This document shows positions 8,830 to 18,868 of a stretch of 64,000 nucleotides of DNA, one piece after another; positions within the stretch are counted from its first letter, which is position 1; each line of letters starts with the position of its first letter. Position numbers and translations under genes: made by a program. Source of the DNA: Prochlorococcus sp. MIT 1307 (lineage in GTDB: Bacteria > Cyanobacteriota > Cyanobacteriia > PCC-6307 > Cyanobiaceae); contig NZ_CP139301.1 of assembly GCF_034092395.1 (NCBI RefSeq), positions 868,001 to 932,000 on the forward strand, read 5' to 3'. The notes under the pieces are model-generated. The model saw only the letters and a list, made by a program, of their open reading frames with translations, was not told the origin of the DNA and did no database searches.

Positions 8830-10041
8830 ATGAGCAAAAAGAAAACGCCCAAACTCAGAGCATTAATGCCTGCTCTCCAAAACAAAAAATACTTCAATTA
8901 TGGAGGTCAAGGCCCTCTACCTCAACCATCCCTAGAAGCCATTACGACTAGTTGGATCAAAATTCAGGAGCTAGGTCCATTTACTAATAAGGTTTGGCCT
9001 TTTATAGCAAGTGAACAACAAGCCACAAGACAATGCCTGGCAAAAATTTGTGGCATAACTAGCAGCCGCATAGCTCTAACAGAAAATGTAACTAGTGGAT
9101 GCATCTTGCCACTTTGGGGACTCCCTTTCTTTACAGGAGATAGATTACTAATCAGTGATTGTGAGCACCCAGGAGTTGTTTCGGCCTGTAGAGAACTGGC
9201 AGATCGTAAGCTACTAGAAATAGACATCTTGCAAGTAAAGCAACTACGACAAGGAGACACTAAACAAAATGATACTGAACAAAGCTTATTAGAAAACTTA
9301 GAAAAGGCATTAAAGCCAAAAACAAGGCTTGTGGTTCTATCCCATATTCTATGGAACACAGGGCAAAGAATGTCGATCTCAGCTGTTTCTAAAAGGCTCT
9401 CCACGCATCCAAACAAGCCCTTTCTTCTAGTCGATGCAGCTCAAAGTTTTGGGCAAATTCCAGTGCGAGAAGCGGCCAGCAAAGCAGATATCTATGCATT
9501 TACAGGGCATAAATGGGCCTGCGGACCAGAGGGATTAGGGGCAGTTGCGATATCTGAAAGAGTACTAGAAGAATCCAAACCTACTCTAATAGGGTGGCGT
9601 AGCCTTCAGCATGAAGGTAGTTGCCAACTGGACAATCCTATTCCATTTCATATCGATAGTAGACGTTTTGAAATAGCAACATCATGTGTACCCTTACTAG
9701 CAGGCCTTAGATGTTCATTGCGACTACTAGAAGAAGAGGGTTCTGAACTAAGAAGACTCAAAAAAATTCTCGAGTCAAGCTCCAAACTTTGGAACGTGCT
9801 GAACAAACTAGAGGGCGTCCATCCTATTCTTACTGGACCTCCACCTTCAGGCCTAGTAAGTTTTCAGATTCCTAGTAAGCCTTCAACAAGAGAAATAGTT
9901 AAGCTCCTAGGCAGAGAAGGTGTATGGATTCGAGATCTAGAAGATCCTATATGTCTACGGGCATGCTTACATATCACTAGTAATGACGATGAGATCAAAA
10001 CCCTCATGAAAGCCATTCAGAAATTAGTCTGTATCAATTAA
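8830..10041 (+). CDS. Class V aminotransferase-fold PLP enzyme, cyst(e)ine lyase-like
   Basis: The 403-residue protein belongs to the NifS/class V PLP group. VDAAQS at 201-206 contains the Asp that binds the pyridine nitrogen, and [12 protein letters not shown] at 224-235 carries the PLP lysine, Lys228. The [11 protein letters not shown] start and the absence of the mobile Cys loop seen in IscS/SufS resemble the cyanobacterial C-DES L-cyst(e)ine C-S lyases that release sulfide or persulfide for Fe-S assembly. An isopenicillin epimerase-like or kynureninase-like role is possible. Its last four bases overlap the 3' end of murE, which runs the other way. Confidence 0.75.
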   Translation: MSKKKTPKLRALMPALQNKKYFNYGGQGPLPQPSLEAITTSWIKIQELGPFTNKVWPFIASEQQATRQCLAKICGITSSRIALTENVTSGCILPLWGLPFFTGDRLLISDCEHPGVVSACRELADRKLLEIDILQVKQLRQGDTKQNDTEQSLLENLEKALKPKTRLVVLSHILWNTGQRMSISAVSKRLSTHPNKPFLLVDAAQSFGQIPVREAASKADIYAFTGHKWACGPEGLGAVAISERVLEESKPTLIGWRSLQHEGSCQLDNPIPFHIDSRRFEIATSCVPLLAGLRCSLRLLEEEGSELRRLKKILESSSKLWNVLNKLEGVHPILTGPPPSGLVSFQIPSKPSTREIVKLLGREGVWIRDLEDPICLRACLHITSNDDEIKTLMKAIQKLVCIN

Positions 10042-11597
10042 GTGAAATCTGTTTTGTTGTTAATTAATTTTCTGCCGAGAGCCTTATTAGCTTCCTCTCG
10101 ATCATCAAAATAAACTTTTTTCGCCCCAATTATCTGATAATCCTCATGTCCCTTGCCAGCAACAAGAACAACATCATCATAAGAAGCTTCATCAATCGCG
10201 AGCCGAATAGCTAATGATCTATCAACTTCAACATTGACCTCAATATTAGAAGGAATTCCAGCTAAAATATCTTTAAAAATCTGTTTAGGGTCTTCAGTAC
10301 GGGGGTTATCAGACGTGATAATGACTCGATCCGCCAATTGAGAGGCAATCATTCCCATTTGTGGGCGTTTCCCGCGATCTCTATCACCTCCACAGCCAAA
10401 TAGACAAGTAAGTTTACCCATAGCAAATGGTCTTGCAGCAATAAGAGCATTCTTCAGACCATCAGGAGTATGGGCATAATCTACAATTACTGTAGGCAAT
10501 TTAGAAGCATCTTCTCCTGACATAGTGTTTACTCTTTCCATTCGACCAGGAACTCCAGAGAAAGAAGCAATACCCCTCAATAACTCAGACAATGGCAATC
10601 CTTGTTGAATAAGAACTCCAACAGCCTGAAGAAAATTCATCAAATTAAAACGACCTATCAAGGGAGAGACAAATCGGCCTTCTCCTACAGGGCTTTGTAA
10701 AAGACCTGTAGCCCCTCTTGATGTCATCTCAATCTCAGAGATAATTAACTCTGCTTCTGAGGAGATAGATGAACCATTGACTAATGAACTTCGCCAACAC
10801 CTTTCTCCTAATTGCTCGGCTAACAGAGCACCCCAAGTATCGTCGATATTCACTACAGCTTTTGCTTTAGAAGAAGTCAATAAAGGAGGTAGAAACAAAG
10901 ACTCCTTAGCCTTGAAGTAATCATCCATGGTGAGATGATAATCAAGATGATCTTGAGTGAGATTGGTAAATATCGCTCCCGCAAAACGACATCCGGCCAC
11001 ACGCTGTTGAGCAAGCGCATGGGAACTAACTTCCATAGCTCCTAGCTGAGCCCCTGCTTCTACAGCTGCTGCGAGTTGAGTTTGCAGCGTATCTGCAAAA
11101 GCTGTGGTGTGAACAGAAATTTCACTATGGTTAGGCCATCGATTTACTAGTGTTCCGAATACAGCAGCTGATTTACCAACAACGGTGGTGAGATGCTCTA
11201 TGAGATATGTAACGGTAGTTTTACCGTTTGTTCCTGTTACTCCTATCAAAGGAATCTTTGAAGAAGGCACTTGCCAAAATGCCGCAGCTAATTCACCCAC
11301 CCACTGAGCTACAGGGTCGGGTAAAACCATCACTGAATCTTCCGACCCAGGAGGCCTCAATTTCGCTGCCTCTTGACTAATAACAGCCGCAGCTGCCCCA
11401 GCAGACAAAGCCTGAGGCCAAAATTGACCTCCATCAACTATTTGCCCAGGCAATCCACAGAACAAACTTCCTGCCACAGCACAACGAGAGTCACATGTGA
11501 TGCCTTCAATCACATGGTTCTTCATTCCTGATGGAATGCTCAAACCTACAGAATGAAGAAGAGAATGAAGATTCTGAGTCACGGAAAACAAATCCAT
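10038..11597 (-). CDS. murE: UDP-N-acetylmuramoyl-L-alanyl-D-glutamate--2,6-diaminopimelate ligase
   Basis: This is the Mur ligase that adds meso-diaminopimelate to the peptidoglycan stem peptide in the cytoplasm. Visible are the P-loop [10 protein letters not shown], the [11 protein letters not shown] block, a [11 protein letters not shown] region, and DNPRTEDP, the DNPR motif that specifies diaminopimelate rather than lysine. I place the start at the ATG at 11597 ([14 protein letters not shown]), giving 519 residues; the longer frame to 11669 would overlap the upstream gene and adds an unlikely leader. With this start the gap to the glutaredoxin-like gene is 13 bases, so the two are probably co-transcribed with yidD. 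Confidence 0.95.
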   Translation of the reverse strand: MDLFSVTQNLHSLLHSVGLSIPSGMKNHVIEGITCDSRCAVAGSLFCGLPGQIVDGGQFWPQALSAGAAAAVISQEAAKLRPPGSEDSVMVLPDPVAQWVGELAAAFWQVPSSKIPLIGVTGTNGKTTVTYLIEHLTTVVGKSAAVFGTLVNRWPNHSEISVHTTAFADTLQTQLAAAVEAGAQLGAMEVSSHALAQQRVAGCRFAGAIFTNLTQDHLDYHLTMDDYFKAKESLFLPPLLTSSKAKAVVNIDDTWGALLAEQLGERCWRSSLVNGSSISSEAELIISEIEMTSRGATGLLQSPVGEGRFVSPLIGRFNLMNFLQAVGVLIQQGLPLSELLRGIASFSGVPGRMERVNTMSGEDASKLPTVIVDYAHTPDGLKNALIAARPFAMGKLTCLFGCGGDRDRGKRPQMGMIASQLADRVIITSDNPRTEDPKQIFKDILAGIPSNIEVNVEVDRSLAIRLAIDEASYDDVVLVAGKGHEDYQIIGAKKVYFDDREEANKALGRKLINNKTDFT

Positions 11598-11610
11598 GTA
11601 CTCAGCTGTT

Positions 11611-11922
11611 CTAATCCGATCCCATAGTTTTGGTAATAATCTTTTGTAACCACAAGAAAAGTCCTTCACTATTCATCCTTGGAGAGACTCTAGGAAGCTC
11701 AACCATTTTTTTTAAGTCACTAGTTCCAAGAAGCATGACGGGAACCTGCGTGTCATACCGAGCGCACAATTCTTTTGGAGTATCAGCAGCATCAATATCA
11801 ATCACACGAAGCTTTATTGGAGGAATTAATTCCTCCAAGGGAAGACAAGTCAACCGTCTAGCCAGTTCTTCGCATAAACAACAGCCCTTGCGGCTATAAA
11901 GAATAAGAAACAAGTCACTCAT
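11611..11922 (-). CDS. Glutaredoxin-like (DUF836) thiol-disulfide protein
   Basis: The 103-residue protein has a thioredoxin-like fold signature: [20 protein letters not shown] at the N-terminus, with CxxC-type cysteines (CCLC, residues 14-17), and the cis-proline segment TQVPVMLLG. This is the pattern of the small glutaredoxin-like DUF836 family, whose partners are unknown. The ATG at 11922 shares its first base with the stop codon of yidD (TGATG arrangement), so translation is probably coupled. murE follows 13 bases later. Confidence 0.8.
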   Translation of the reverse strand: MSDLFLILYSRKGCCLCEELARRLTCLPLEELIPPIKLRVIDIDAADTPKELCARYDTQVPVMLLGTSDLKKMVELPRVSPRMNSEGLFLWLQKIITKTMGSD

Positions 11923-12188
11923 CAGTCAGGGACAGGATCACAGCCACAGGGAGTAAATGGATGACAACGTGAAAGCCTTTTCAAGGTAAGCCAACCACCT
12001 CTCCATGGACCATGTCGAGAGATCGCCTCTAACCCATAGGCACTACAGCTTGGAATAAAACGACATCGTGGTCCCAAAATTGGGGAAAACCACTTCCGAT
12101 AAAAATTAATCAATGCAACAAGAATCGCTCCCAGGCGGCGATTAAACCTTTGGTGAATACCGGGAGATAGAGTATTAAGTTCGTGCAT
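11922..12188 (-). CDS. yidD: Membrane protein insertion efficiency factor
   Basis: With the ATG at 12188 the product has 88 residues ([20 protein letters not shown]...). It contains the family core [20 protein letters not shown] followed by SAYGLEAI and the cysteine-rich end [12 protein letters not shown]. YidD is a small amphipathic inner-membrane-associated protein that helps YidC insert proteins. A longer frame to 12236 would run into the rpsD promoter and adds no conserved residues, so I prefer the shorter one. It is divergent from rpsD. Confidence 0.92.
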   Translation of the reverse strand: MHELNTLSPGIHQRFNRRLGAILVALINFYRKWFSPILGPRCRFIPSCSAYGLEAISRHGPWRGGWLTLKRLSRCHPFTPCGCDPVPD

Positions 12189-12259
12189 AGCCAAACACCA
12201 CCTGGGCATTTCTCCAGCATGGCGTGTCGCTACCACATTTGTCCTTTAAATTTTGTCTT

Positions 12260-12868
12260 ATGTCTAGATACCGCGGACCTCGCTTGAGGATCACGCGGCG
12301 CTTGGGAGATCTACCAGGTCTCACTCGGAAGGCCGCAAAACGGTCCCATCCGCCAGGTCAGCACGGCCAAGCCCGTCGCAAGCGCTCTGAATACGCGATC
12401 CGCCTTGAAGAGAAACAGAAGCTTCGGTTTAACTATGGGATTTCCGAAAGACAACTAGTCCGATATGTAAAGAAGGCACGTGCTCAAGAGGGATCCACAG
12501 GAACCAATCTTCTAAAGCTTTTAGAAAATCGACTTGATAACGTTTGCTTCCGTCTTGGTTTTGGTCCAACTGTCCCTGGATCTCGTCAATTGGTCAACCA
12601 CGGTCATGTAACTGTCAATGGCCGCATCCTGGACATCGCCAGTTACCAATGCAAACCAGGAGATGTTGTTGCCATAAGAGAGCGAAAAGGAAGCAAAAAA
12701 CTTGCTGAAGCCAATCTGGAGTTCCCAGGGCTAGCAAATGTTCCTCCGCACCTCGAACTAGACAAGCCCAAAATGTCAGCCAAAGTCACAGGGAAATGTG
12801 AACGTGAATGGGTCGCCCTGGAAATTAATGAACTTCTAGTTGTGGAGTATTACTCACGTAAGGTCTGA
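12260..12868 (+). CDS. rpsD: 30S ribosomal protein S4
   Basis: The 202-residue protein begins [20 protein letters not shown], contains [20 protein letters not shown], the S4 RNA-binding domain ([30 protein letters not shown]), and ends [10 protein letters not shown]4 binds 16S rRNA early in 30S assembly. The true start is the ATG at 12260; an upstream in-frame ATG at 12224 gives a non-conserved 12-residue extension. A strong terminator lies 62 bases after the stop. Confidence 0.98.
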   Translation: MSRYRGPRLRITRRLGDLPGLTRKAAKRSHPPGQHGQARRKRSEYAIRLEEKQKLRFNYGISERQLVRYVKKARAQEGSTGTNLLKLLENRLDNVCFRLGFGPTVPGSRQLVNHGHVTVNGRILDIASYQCKPGDVVAIRERKGSKKLAEANLEFPGLANVPPHLELDKPKMSAKVTGKCEREWVALEINELLVVEYYSRKV

Positions 12869-12930
12869 TACCTGAGTCATAGACTGGATTCTCAGCGAAT
12901 CTCAATACTATTACTCCAACTTTGCTCCAA

Positions 12931-12953
12931 CCCCTGCTTAGCCAGGGGTTTTT
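12931..12953 (+). terminator. rho-independent terminator of rpsD
   Basis: CCCCTG and CAGGGG pair around a six-base loop (12931-12948) and are followed by TTTTT. This is a compact GC-rich hairpin with a U tract in the right place to end the rpsD transcript. Confidence 0.85.
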
Positions 12954-13037
12954 GATGGAATTGATTAGGTTTTCCAGTGTTTTTTTTCAAATACAACAAA
13001 AAAATATCTTCAGTTTTTAGAGCAAGAGTGAGCTAAA

Positions 13038-13196
13038 TCATTCTTTTCTCTTACCCTTCATACGAACTAAGAAATGATTATTAGGCCAACAAAAACTAAT
13101 AGGGCGGGCAAAAAAACAACTTCCAATTAGGATCCCTGCTCCACCAAATACGAAGAGGGCATTCGCTTTAGTTGTTGCAGGAAAGATGAAGTTTAT
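13038..13196 (-). CDS. putative small membrane protein without a standard start codon
   Basis: A minus-strand frame ending at a TGA (13038-13040) reads KANALFVFGGAGILIGSCFF then ARPISFCWPNNHFLVRMKGK and RKE. It has one apolar segment followed by a basic tail, the usual shape of picocyanobacterial mini-membrane proteins. The frame is open back to a TAG, but there is no ATG, GTG or TTG before the conserved-looking part; the best positioned codon is ATA at 13196 (INFIFPATTK). Either ATA is used, or the gene has lost its start. No family is recognised. It lies in the 546-base gap after rpsD; the remainder of that gap shows only the rpsD terminator. Confidence 0.4.
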   Translation of the reverse strand: MNFIFPATTKANALFVFGGAGILIGSCFFARPISFCWPNNHFLVRMKGKRKE

Positions 13197-13414
13197 GCTC
13201 TGGCCCTAATCAAAAGCCTCTCAAAGTTGAAGTAATTTCACCCAAGCAAGAAGTCTTACCTAATAGCTCAATAGCTCCAATGAATAAAAAGGTTTTTTTT
13301 AATTCTATTTATCTACTAATTTTTTCTTAAAAAGCAATGCCTACAGAAAACATCTCTATAGATAGATGTCTTCTACAAATGCTTACCAACAAATAGAAAT
13401 ATGGTTAGTCTTGG

Positions 13415-13630
13415 ATGAACTCCTCTAATTCAATGGCTATTGACCACGAAGTTATTCCTTTTTCAAGCAATGCAGGGAAAAAGGCTCTCCGTTATCTTCC
13501 TAAATGGACTATATATGGAACTATCGGAATAGTAGTTTTAATTGTTGTTGGCATCCTTAAAACCCTGCTTCCCTTAGCTGCAATGAGCCTAATCCTTTGT
13601 CTTATTTGGAAACAAGCCAGGAATTATTAA
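13415..13630 (+). CDS. hypothetical small membrane protein
   Basis: The 71-residue product has a polar N-terminal half (MNSSNSMAIDHEVIPF...) and then a hydrophobic region from about residue 33 to 65 that can span the membrane twice (YGTIGIVVLIVVGIL and LLPLAAMSLILCLIW), ending in the basic KQARNY. The ATG at 13415 is the first in frame. I recognise no family. A two-tier hairpin with a GCC-TTC-GGC core lies about 25 bases after the stop, without a U tract. Confidence 0.65.
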   Translation: MNSSNSMAIDHEVIPFSSNAGKKALRYLPKWTIYGTIGIVVLIVVGILKTLLPLAAMSLILCLIWKQARNY

Positions 13631-13742
13631 ACTAATAATAGAGATACCTTGACGCCTTCGGCAACCAAGGGAGATCAACTTAAATTAATGCAATAGATAT
13701 GTTGACTTGGTCTCTTGATAGTGTTATCAAGAAAATAAAATA

Positions 13743-13946
13743 TTACTTATTTGTCGAAAAGTCTCCTTTAGGCAACTGACTTTTCTCAATAAACCTTTGG
13801 TAATAAAATTCTACAAGCCATAGAAAAGTTGCACAATTCTCTAGTGTTAGCCAAGCTTTTATGAAATTCGAAAAAGGTTTACAGCAAAGCAAAACAAGTT
13901 CACTAATCACAAAGACCCCCAAACACCTTGAGAGATTTCCCTGCAA
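13743..13946 (-). CDS. possible small hypothetical protein
   Basis: A 67-codon frame on the minus strand. The second half (KAWLTLENCATFLWLVEFYY then QRFIEKSQLPKGDF) has the balance of acidic, aromatic and apolar residues of a real small protein, while the first half looks arbitrary. The true start may be internal, but only an ATA codon precedes KAWLTLEN. No family is recognised. It ends 113 bases from the stop of the plus-strand small membrane gene and starts 33 bases before the next plus-strand gene. Confidence 0.35.
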   Translation of the reverse strand: MQGNLSRCLGVFVISELVLLCCKPFSNFIKAWLTLENCATFLWLVEFYYQRFIEKSQLPKGDFSTNK

Positions 13947-13979
13947 GTATCTAGCCTATCTAAAGCTCAAGAAGAAATA

Positions 13980-15146
13980 ATGTCATCAGATAAACCTCAA
14001 AATCACTACTCCCCTGGCTTGAGTACTCGTTCGATTCATCACGGGGAAAGCTTTGCGAGCGATACAGGTACCGTAATGCCACCGATCTTCCCAAGCTCAA
14101 CGTTTGAGCATGGGAATCCAGGAGGTTTCGATTACACCCGTTCTGGAAACCCTAATTTTCGAATCCTCGAATCTGTATTGTCCTCAATTGAAGACTGCTC
14201 ATATGCAACTGTTTTCGGGTCTGGAGTAAGTGCTATTACAGCAATAGCTTCCACTCTAAAAACTGGAGATTTAGTCCTCTGCGAAGAAAATCTTTATGGC
14301 TGCACAATTAGATTATTCGAACAAATTTTCCAACGTTTTGGCTTGAATACAGCATGGGTAGATTTCACTGATGCATCTTCGCTTACAACAATCACAGAAA
14401 AAAAACCTGCGATGATCTGGCTGGAGAGTCCAACGAATCCACTTCTCAAGATTCTAGACATATCAAAAATATGCACTGTCGCGAACGCTCAAAAAATCCC
14501 AGTAGTTGTAGACAACACCTTTTGTACAGCTCTCTTGCAAAGTCCTCTAAAGATAGGTGCCACTCTCTCATTAACAAGTACAACCAAATACATCAACGGT
14601 CATTCCGATGCACTTGGTGGAGCTATTTGCACTAACGAACGTAAATGGCAAGACTTAATGACATTTGCCCAAAAAGCTCTTGGTTTACAACCCTCTCCTT
14701 TTGATTGCTGGCTAATAACAAGAGGGATCAAAACACTGCCTCTTCGGCTAGAACGACAAGTATCTAATGCTGCGGCATTGGCAGATCAACTTGCTGCACA
14801 CCCATCAGTGAAATGGGTTCGTTACCCATTTCGAGGAGATCATCCACAACAAAATGTCGCCCTGAGGCAAATGAATGCCGGTGGTGCAATCATTACAGCA
14901 AACCTTAAAGGAAATCAAAATCAAACTTTTTCATTCTGTAAAAGCCTAAAGTTTTTCACTTTGGCTGAAAGTCTCGGTGGGGTTGAAAGTCTTATTTGTC
15001 ATCCCGCAACAATGACTCATGCATCTGTTGATGCCACAACAAAAGCCCACCTTGGAATCGATGAGTCCCTTGTTCGCTTTTCAATTGGGTGCGAAGATCT
15101 TTCAGATCTAAGCAGTGATCTCAAAAAAGCATTGGATCAACTGTAG
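13980..15146 (+). CDS. metC: Cys/Met metabolism PLP enzyme, cystathionine gamma-synthase/beta-lyase type
   Basis: The 388-residue enzyme has every landmark of the family: GFDYTRSGNPNFRILE near residue 50-63, GSGVSAI at 80-86, VVVDNTF with Asp178 holding the PLP nitrogen, and SLTSTTKYINGHSD with the Schiff-base Lys203. It either forms cystathionine from an activated homoserine or cleaves it to homocysteine; sequence alone does not separate MetB from MetC. It is the first gene of a sulfur amino-acid cluster; its stop codon overlaps the GTG start of the next gene (TAGTG). Confidence 0.85.
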   Translation: MSSDKPQNHYSPGLSTRSIHHGESFASDTGTVMPPIFPSSTFEHGNPGGFDYTRSGNPNFRILESVLSSIEDCSYATVFGSGVSAITAIASTLKTGDLVLCEENLYGCTIRLFEQIFQRFGLNTAWVDFTDASSLTTITEKKPAMIWLESPTNPLLKILDISKICTVANAQKIPVVVDNTFCTALLQSPLKIGATLSLTSTTKYINGHSDALGGAICTNERKWQDLMTFAQKALGLQPSPFDCWLITRGIKTLPLRLERQVSNAAALADQLAAHPSVKWVRYPFRGDHPQQNVALRQMNAGGAIITANLKGNQNQTFSFCKSLKFFTLAESLGGVESLICHPATMTHASVDATTKAHLGIDESLVRFSIGCEDLSDLSSDLKKALDQL

Positions 15147-16618
15147 TGAGCCCCAGGAACTTACTAACAAATCCTTGCTGGAGCGCTAAAGATCTTGGTC
15201 AGGCCCTCCCTGATAGCCCACATGCGGTTTCCGTAGCTTTGCCTCGATGGAAAGATGTCATTGCATATGAGGAAAAAGACCCTTCAGTCCTAAAAACACT
15301 GCGTTCTGTTTATCCAAGATTTGGTCTAAACCCATTAGTTTTAGAAGTAGCACAACGAGCTCACAAGCCACCCCAATGGGGTGAATGCAGTGTCTGGCCA
15401 TACCCAGATATCAAAACTGCAGAAAAAGCAAGGAATTTTTGTCACCACAAAGCAAGTGGCAGTAAAACAATCATTTCTGAAGTATTAGGACTTCATTGCC
15501 TAATAGCAGACGCTCAAGCTACTAATGCTGCCAAAGCCTTTTGGCAACATACAGGACTTGGGGCATCTTCCCGGCTAGCTGCAATCGCACTCAATCAAGA
15601 GAAAGCACCATTACCGAGCGTTGGCATAAAGGCTCGATCTGCTCTTAAACAACGACTAGCAGAAATCTATTGCTGTCCCTCACAAAACATTGAATTACAC
15701 CCCTCCGGCATGGCTGCTTTGGCACGTGCCTTAGAAGCAATAACTACACTTCATCCCAACCGGCCCACTCTTCAGCTGGGATTCCCATACGTTGATGTTC
15801 TTAAGCTTCCACAAACGATTTTTGAAGGAAGCGATCTTTGCCTCAAAACTGACCCCACAGCAATAGAAGCTGAACTTCAGAAGAAAAAACCAGCTGCGGT
15901 CATTGTTGAGTTACCAAGTAATCCGATGTTGCAATGCATCGACTTACTGACCGTCTCAAAACTTGCACATGAGAGAGGAATACCCGTGATAGCAGATGAC
16001 ACTATCGGTTCAGCAGTGAATATAAATGCTCTTCCTTACGCCGATCTGATCTTTAGCTCACTGACAAAAAGCTTTGCTGGAAGAGGAGATATTCTTGCAG
16101 GAGCATTAGTAATCAGCCCAGAATCTCACTGGAGCAAGAGTCTGAAAGAAATTCTGACAAATATTGATTTAACCGAACTATCAGATGCAGATGCGGTTGA
16201 ACTAGAAGAAACAAGTCGAGATGTCAAGGAGCGTCTTCCTAAACTCAATCGAGCATGCTTGACATTAAAAACAAAATTAGAAGCTCACCCTGCAGTAGCA
16301 AGAGTGTTGCATCCAGAAAAATGTCCTAACTTTCAAGCTTTGATGAGACCAGGTGCAGGCCATGGCTGTCTTCTTTCATTCGAACTGGTAGGAGGGTTAT
16401 CACAAGCAAAAAGGGTTTATGACACTCTTGAGATTTGCAAAGGCCCAAGTCTTGGAACTAACTTCACTTTGGCTTGTCCTTATGTTCTTCTTGCCCACTA
16501 CCAAGAACTCATATGGGCAAGCAAATGTGGCGTGCCAACTGATTTGTTACGGGTGTCAGTGGGTCTTGAAAAGCCGGACAAACTATGGGAGCGTTTTGAA
16601 AAAGCCTTGCAAAATTGA
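15146..16618 (+). CDS. metB: Second Cys/Met PLP enzyme with long N-terminal extension, cystathionine gamma-synthase-like
   Basis: The 490-residue protein starts at GTG (15146), overlapping the stop of the previous gene. About 150 residues precede the PLP fold. The fold itself shows LHPSGMAALARAL, VIVELPSNPMLQCID, GIPVIADDTIG with the PLP-binding Asp, and FSSLTKSFAGRGD with the Schiff-base lysine. The GRGD after the lysine and the N-terminal extension resemble the divergent cystathionine gamma-synthases better known from fungi than the bacterial MetB type. It probably works next to its shorter neighbour in transsulfuration; which does synthesis and which does cleavage is inference. Confidence 0.75.
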   Translation: MSPRNLLTNPCWSAKDLGQALPDSPHAVSVALPRWKDVIAYEEKDPSVLKTLRSVYPRFGLNPLVLEVAQRAHKPPQWGECSVWPYPDIKTAEKARNFCHHKASGSKTIISEVLGLHCLIADAQATNAAKAFWQHTGLGASSRLAAIALNQEKAPLPSVGIKARSALKQRLAEIYCCPSQNIELHPSGMAALARALEAITTLHPNRPTLQLGFPYVDVLKLPQTIFEGSDLCLKTDPTAIEAELQKKKPAAVIVELPSNPMLQCIDLLTVSKLAHERGIPVIADDTIGSAVNINALPYADLIFSSLTKSFAGRGDILAGALVISPESHWSKSLKEILTNIDLTELSDADAVELEETSRDVKERLPKLNRACLTLKTKLEAHPAVARVLHPEKCPNFQALMRPGAGHGCLLSFELVGGLSQAKRVYDTLEICKGPSLGTNFTLACPYVLLAHYQELIWASKCGVPTDLLRVSVGLEKPDKLWERFEKALQN

Positions 16619-16711
16619 GATACAAATCACACCAAATCGTTTTCACATCAACTCAGCATGATGCAATCGCACTAAATTCGAGCTAATGATTAGATCACCT
16701 CACAGCTACGC

Positions 16712-17692
16712 ATGTCCAGAATCTACCAAGACAACAGCTTTGCCATAGGCAACACTCCATTAGTAAAGCTGAACTCAGTCACAAAAAATGCAAAGGCTAC
16801 TGTTTTAGCTAAAATCGAAGGCCGCAATCCTGCCTACAGCGTTAAATGTAGAATCGGCGCCAACATGATTTGGGATGCAGAGAAGAGGGGAGCACTAGGA
16901 AAGTCACAAACTATTATTGAACCCACTTCAGGCAACACAGGTATTGCCCTTGCCTTTACGGCTGCGGCTCGAGGGTACAAACTCATACTGACAATGCCCG
17001 AATCGATGTCATTAGAGCGTCGACGAGTAATGGCTGTATTGGGAGCCGAGTTAATACTCACAGAAGCTGCGAAAGGAATGCCAGGTGCGATTGCAAAAGC
17101 AAAAGAAATTGCAGAAAGTGATCCCAAGAAATACTTCATGCCAGGGCAATTTGAGAACCCTGCCAATCCAGATATTCACTTCAAAACAACTGGTCCAGAA
17201 ATTTGGGATGATAGCGATGGCGCAATTGATGTTTTAGTAGCAGGAGTTGGTACAGGCGGAACAATTACAGGAGTATCCCGCTATATAAAGCAAGAAAAAG
17301 GAAAACCCATTCTCTCTGTTGCGGTAGAGCCATCACATAGCCCAGTCATCACTCAAACACTAAATGGTGAAGAGCTCAAACCTGGACCTCACAAAATCCA
17401 AGGAATCGGCGCAGGTTTTATCCCCAAGAACCTAGACTTGTCAGTTGTAGACAGAGTAGAACAAGTCAGCAACGATGAATCAGTAGCCATGGCTCTCCGG
17501 TTAGCACAAGAAGAAGGTTTATTAGTAGGTATTTCTTGTGGAGCTGCCGCTGCTGCTGCCATACGAATGGCAGAGCAAGACGAATTCAAAGGAAAAACTA
17601 TTGTGGTCGTACTTCCTGACATGGCAGAGAGATACCTCTCTTCAGTAATGTTTGAGGCAGTACCTACAGGCATTATTCAAGATCCTGTATAG
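16712..17692 (+). CDS. cysK: Cysteine synthase A (O-acetylserine sulfhydrylase)
   Basis: The 326-residue PLP enzyme makes cysteine from O-acetylserine and sulfide. PLP Lys45 lies in [15 protein letters not shown], the phosphate/substrate loop TSGNTG is at 72-77, and the C-terminal half has [17 protein letters not shown] and [15 protein letters not shown]. The start [20 protein letters not shown] is typical. It follows the two Cys/Met enzymes by 93 bases. Its 3' end overlaps queA on the other strand by 16 bases. Confidence 0.96.
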   Translation: MSRIYQDNSFAIGNTPLVKLNSVTKNAKATVLAKIEGRNPAYSVKCRIGANMIWDAEKRGALGKSQTIIEPTSGNTGIALAFTAAARGYKLILTMPESMSLERRRVMAVLGAELILTEAAKGMPGAIAKAKEIAESDPKKYFMPGQFENPANPDIHFKTTGPEIWDDSDGAIDVLVAGVGTGGTITGVSRYIKQEKGKPILSVAVEPSHSPVITQTLNGEELKPGPHKIQGIGAGFIPKNLDLSVVDRVEQVSNDESVAMALRLAQEEGLLVGISCGAAAAAAIRMAEQDEFKGKTIVVVLPDMAERYLSSVMFEAVPTGIIQDPV

Positions 17693-18801
17693 CGAATAGA
17701 AGCCTGAGGCAATACAGCGCTAGGAGGTATCCACATCGCATCTCCATAAGAAAAAAATCTATATTGGCGCTCTATTGCTTCCGCATAGAGCGCCAACAAT
17801 CTCTCACGTCCAATTAGTGCACTAACCAAAAGCAAAAGAGAGCTTTTTGGTAGATGAAAATTAGTCAAGAGGCCATCCACCACCCCAAAACGATATCCAG
17901 GCTTAATGACAAGATCCACTTTCCCCCGTAAAGGTTTTAGCCTCCCACCACCTAAAACAAAGGCCGCTTCTAATGCTCTAACACTAGTTGTACCAACAGC
18001 TAGAACTCGCCCCCCCCTAGAACGACAATCTTCAACTGCTTTAACCACGTCATGACTAACCTCTACCCATTCGCTGTGAAGCTGCAAATGCGTTAGATCT
18101 TCTGCTTCCAATGGTTTAAAAGTACCTAATCCGACATGCAAAGTTACTCGAGCTTGTTGCACCCCTTTTTGAGTCAAGGCTTTTAAAAGCTCATCACTTA
18201 AATGCAGCCCAGCGGTAGGTGCTGCAACCGCACCGGGACAAGTTGCATAACGTGTCTGATATCTCTTCCCATCACTAGGATCTTGCCGTTGTATATATGG
18301 GGGTAGTGGGACTTCCCCATACCGTTCTAAAAACTCATCGATAGTCTCTCTGTCGCAATAACGGGGAGGAAATTGAATAACTCGGCCACCACTAAGAACA
18401 TCCTTCCTTATCACCTCTAAGCGAATAGGGTCTTCTCCCTGTGCCTCTACTACCAAATAATCTCCAGGCCTCATACGTTTCGCAGGGCGTGCAAGGCATA
18501 CCCACCTCCCTCTTTCAAGAGGGTCAAGCAATAACAACTCAGCTAAACCTCCACTTGAAAGTCTCACTCTCAGCCTTGCTTTTAAAACTCGTGTGTTGTT
18601 TATAACGAGCAAATCCCCAGCTCGCAGTTCATCCTTCCAATCCCAAACCTTCACGTCTCTAGAGGCAGTTAGGAACCCTTTTTCTGATTCAACGATCAAT
18701 AAGCGAGCAGCATGTCGAGGCTCCATAGGAGTCTGCGCTATCAGTTCAGGATCAAGCTCATAGTCATATGAACTAAGAAATGAATCTTTAGGGTTCGACA
18801 C
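17677..18801 (-). CDS. queA: S-adenosylmethionine:tRNA ribosyltransferase-isomerase
   Basis: The 374-residue enzyme transfers and isomerises the ribosyl part of AdoMet onto preQ1 at tRNA position 34 to give epoxyqueuosine. Family blocks are clear: [20 protein letters not shown] at the N-terminus, [51 protein letters not shown] and [18 protein letters not shown]. Length fits the family. The ATG at 18801 adds ten residues before the first conserved block. Its 3' end overlaps cysK. Confidence 0.96.
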   Translation of the reverse strand: MSNPKDSFLSSYDYELDPELIAQTPMEPRHAARLLIVESEKGFLTASRDVKVWDWKDELRAGDLLVINNTRVLKARLRVRLSSGGLAELLLLDPLERGRWVCLARPAKRMRPGDYLVVEAQGEDPIRLEVIRKDVLSGGRVIQFPPRYCDRETIDEFLERYGEVPLPPYIQRQDPSDGKRYQTRYATCPGAVAAPTAGLHLSDELLKALTQKGVQQARVTLHVGLGTFKPLEAEDLTHLQLHSEWVEVSHDVVKAVEDCRSRGGRVLAVGTTSVRALEAAFVLGGGRLKPLRGKVDLVIKPGYRFGVVDGLLTNFHLPKSSLLLLVSALIGRERLLALYAEAIERQYRFFSYGDAMWIPPSAVLPQASIRYTGS

Positions 18802-18868
18802 ATTTAAATAAGAATTCTTAAATCAGAAGAAAAGTAAAAACGAAACCAAAAGTCCAGAAAGACCTGAT

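Noticed and set aside
13645-13675. Two-tier hairpin after the 71-residue membrane gene as a terminator
   Set aside because: The stem is plausible (CCTTG/CAAGG around GCC/GGC) but there is no U tract, so I did not list it as a terminator.
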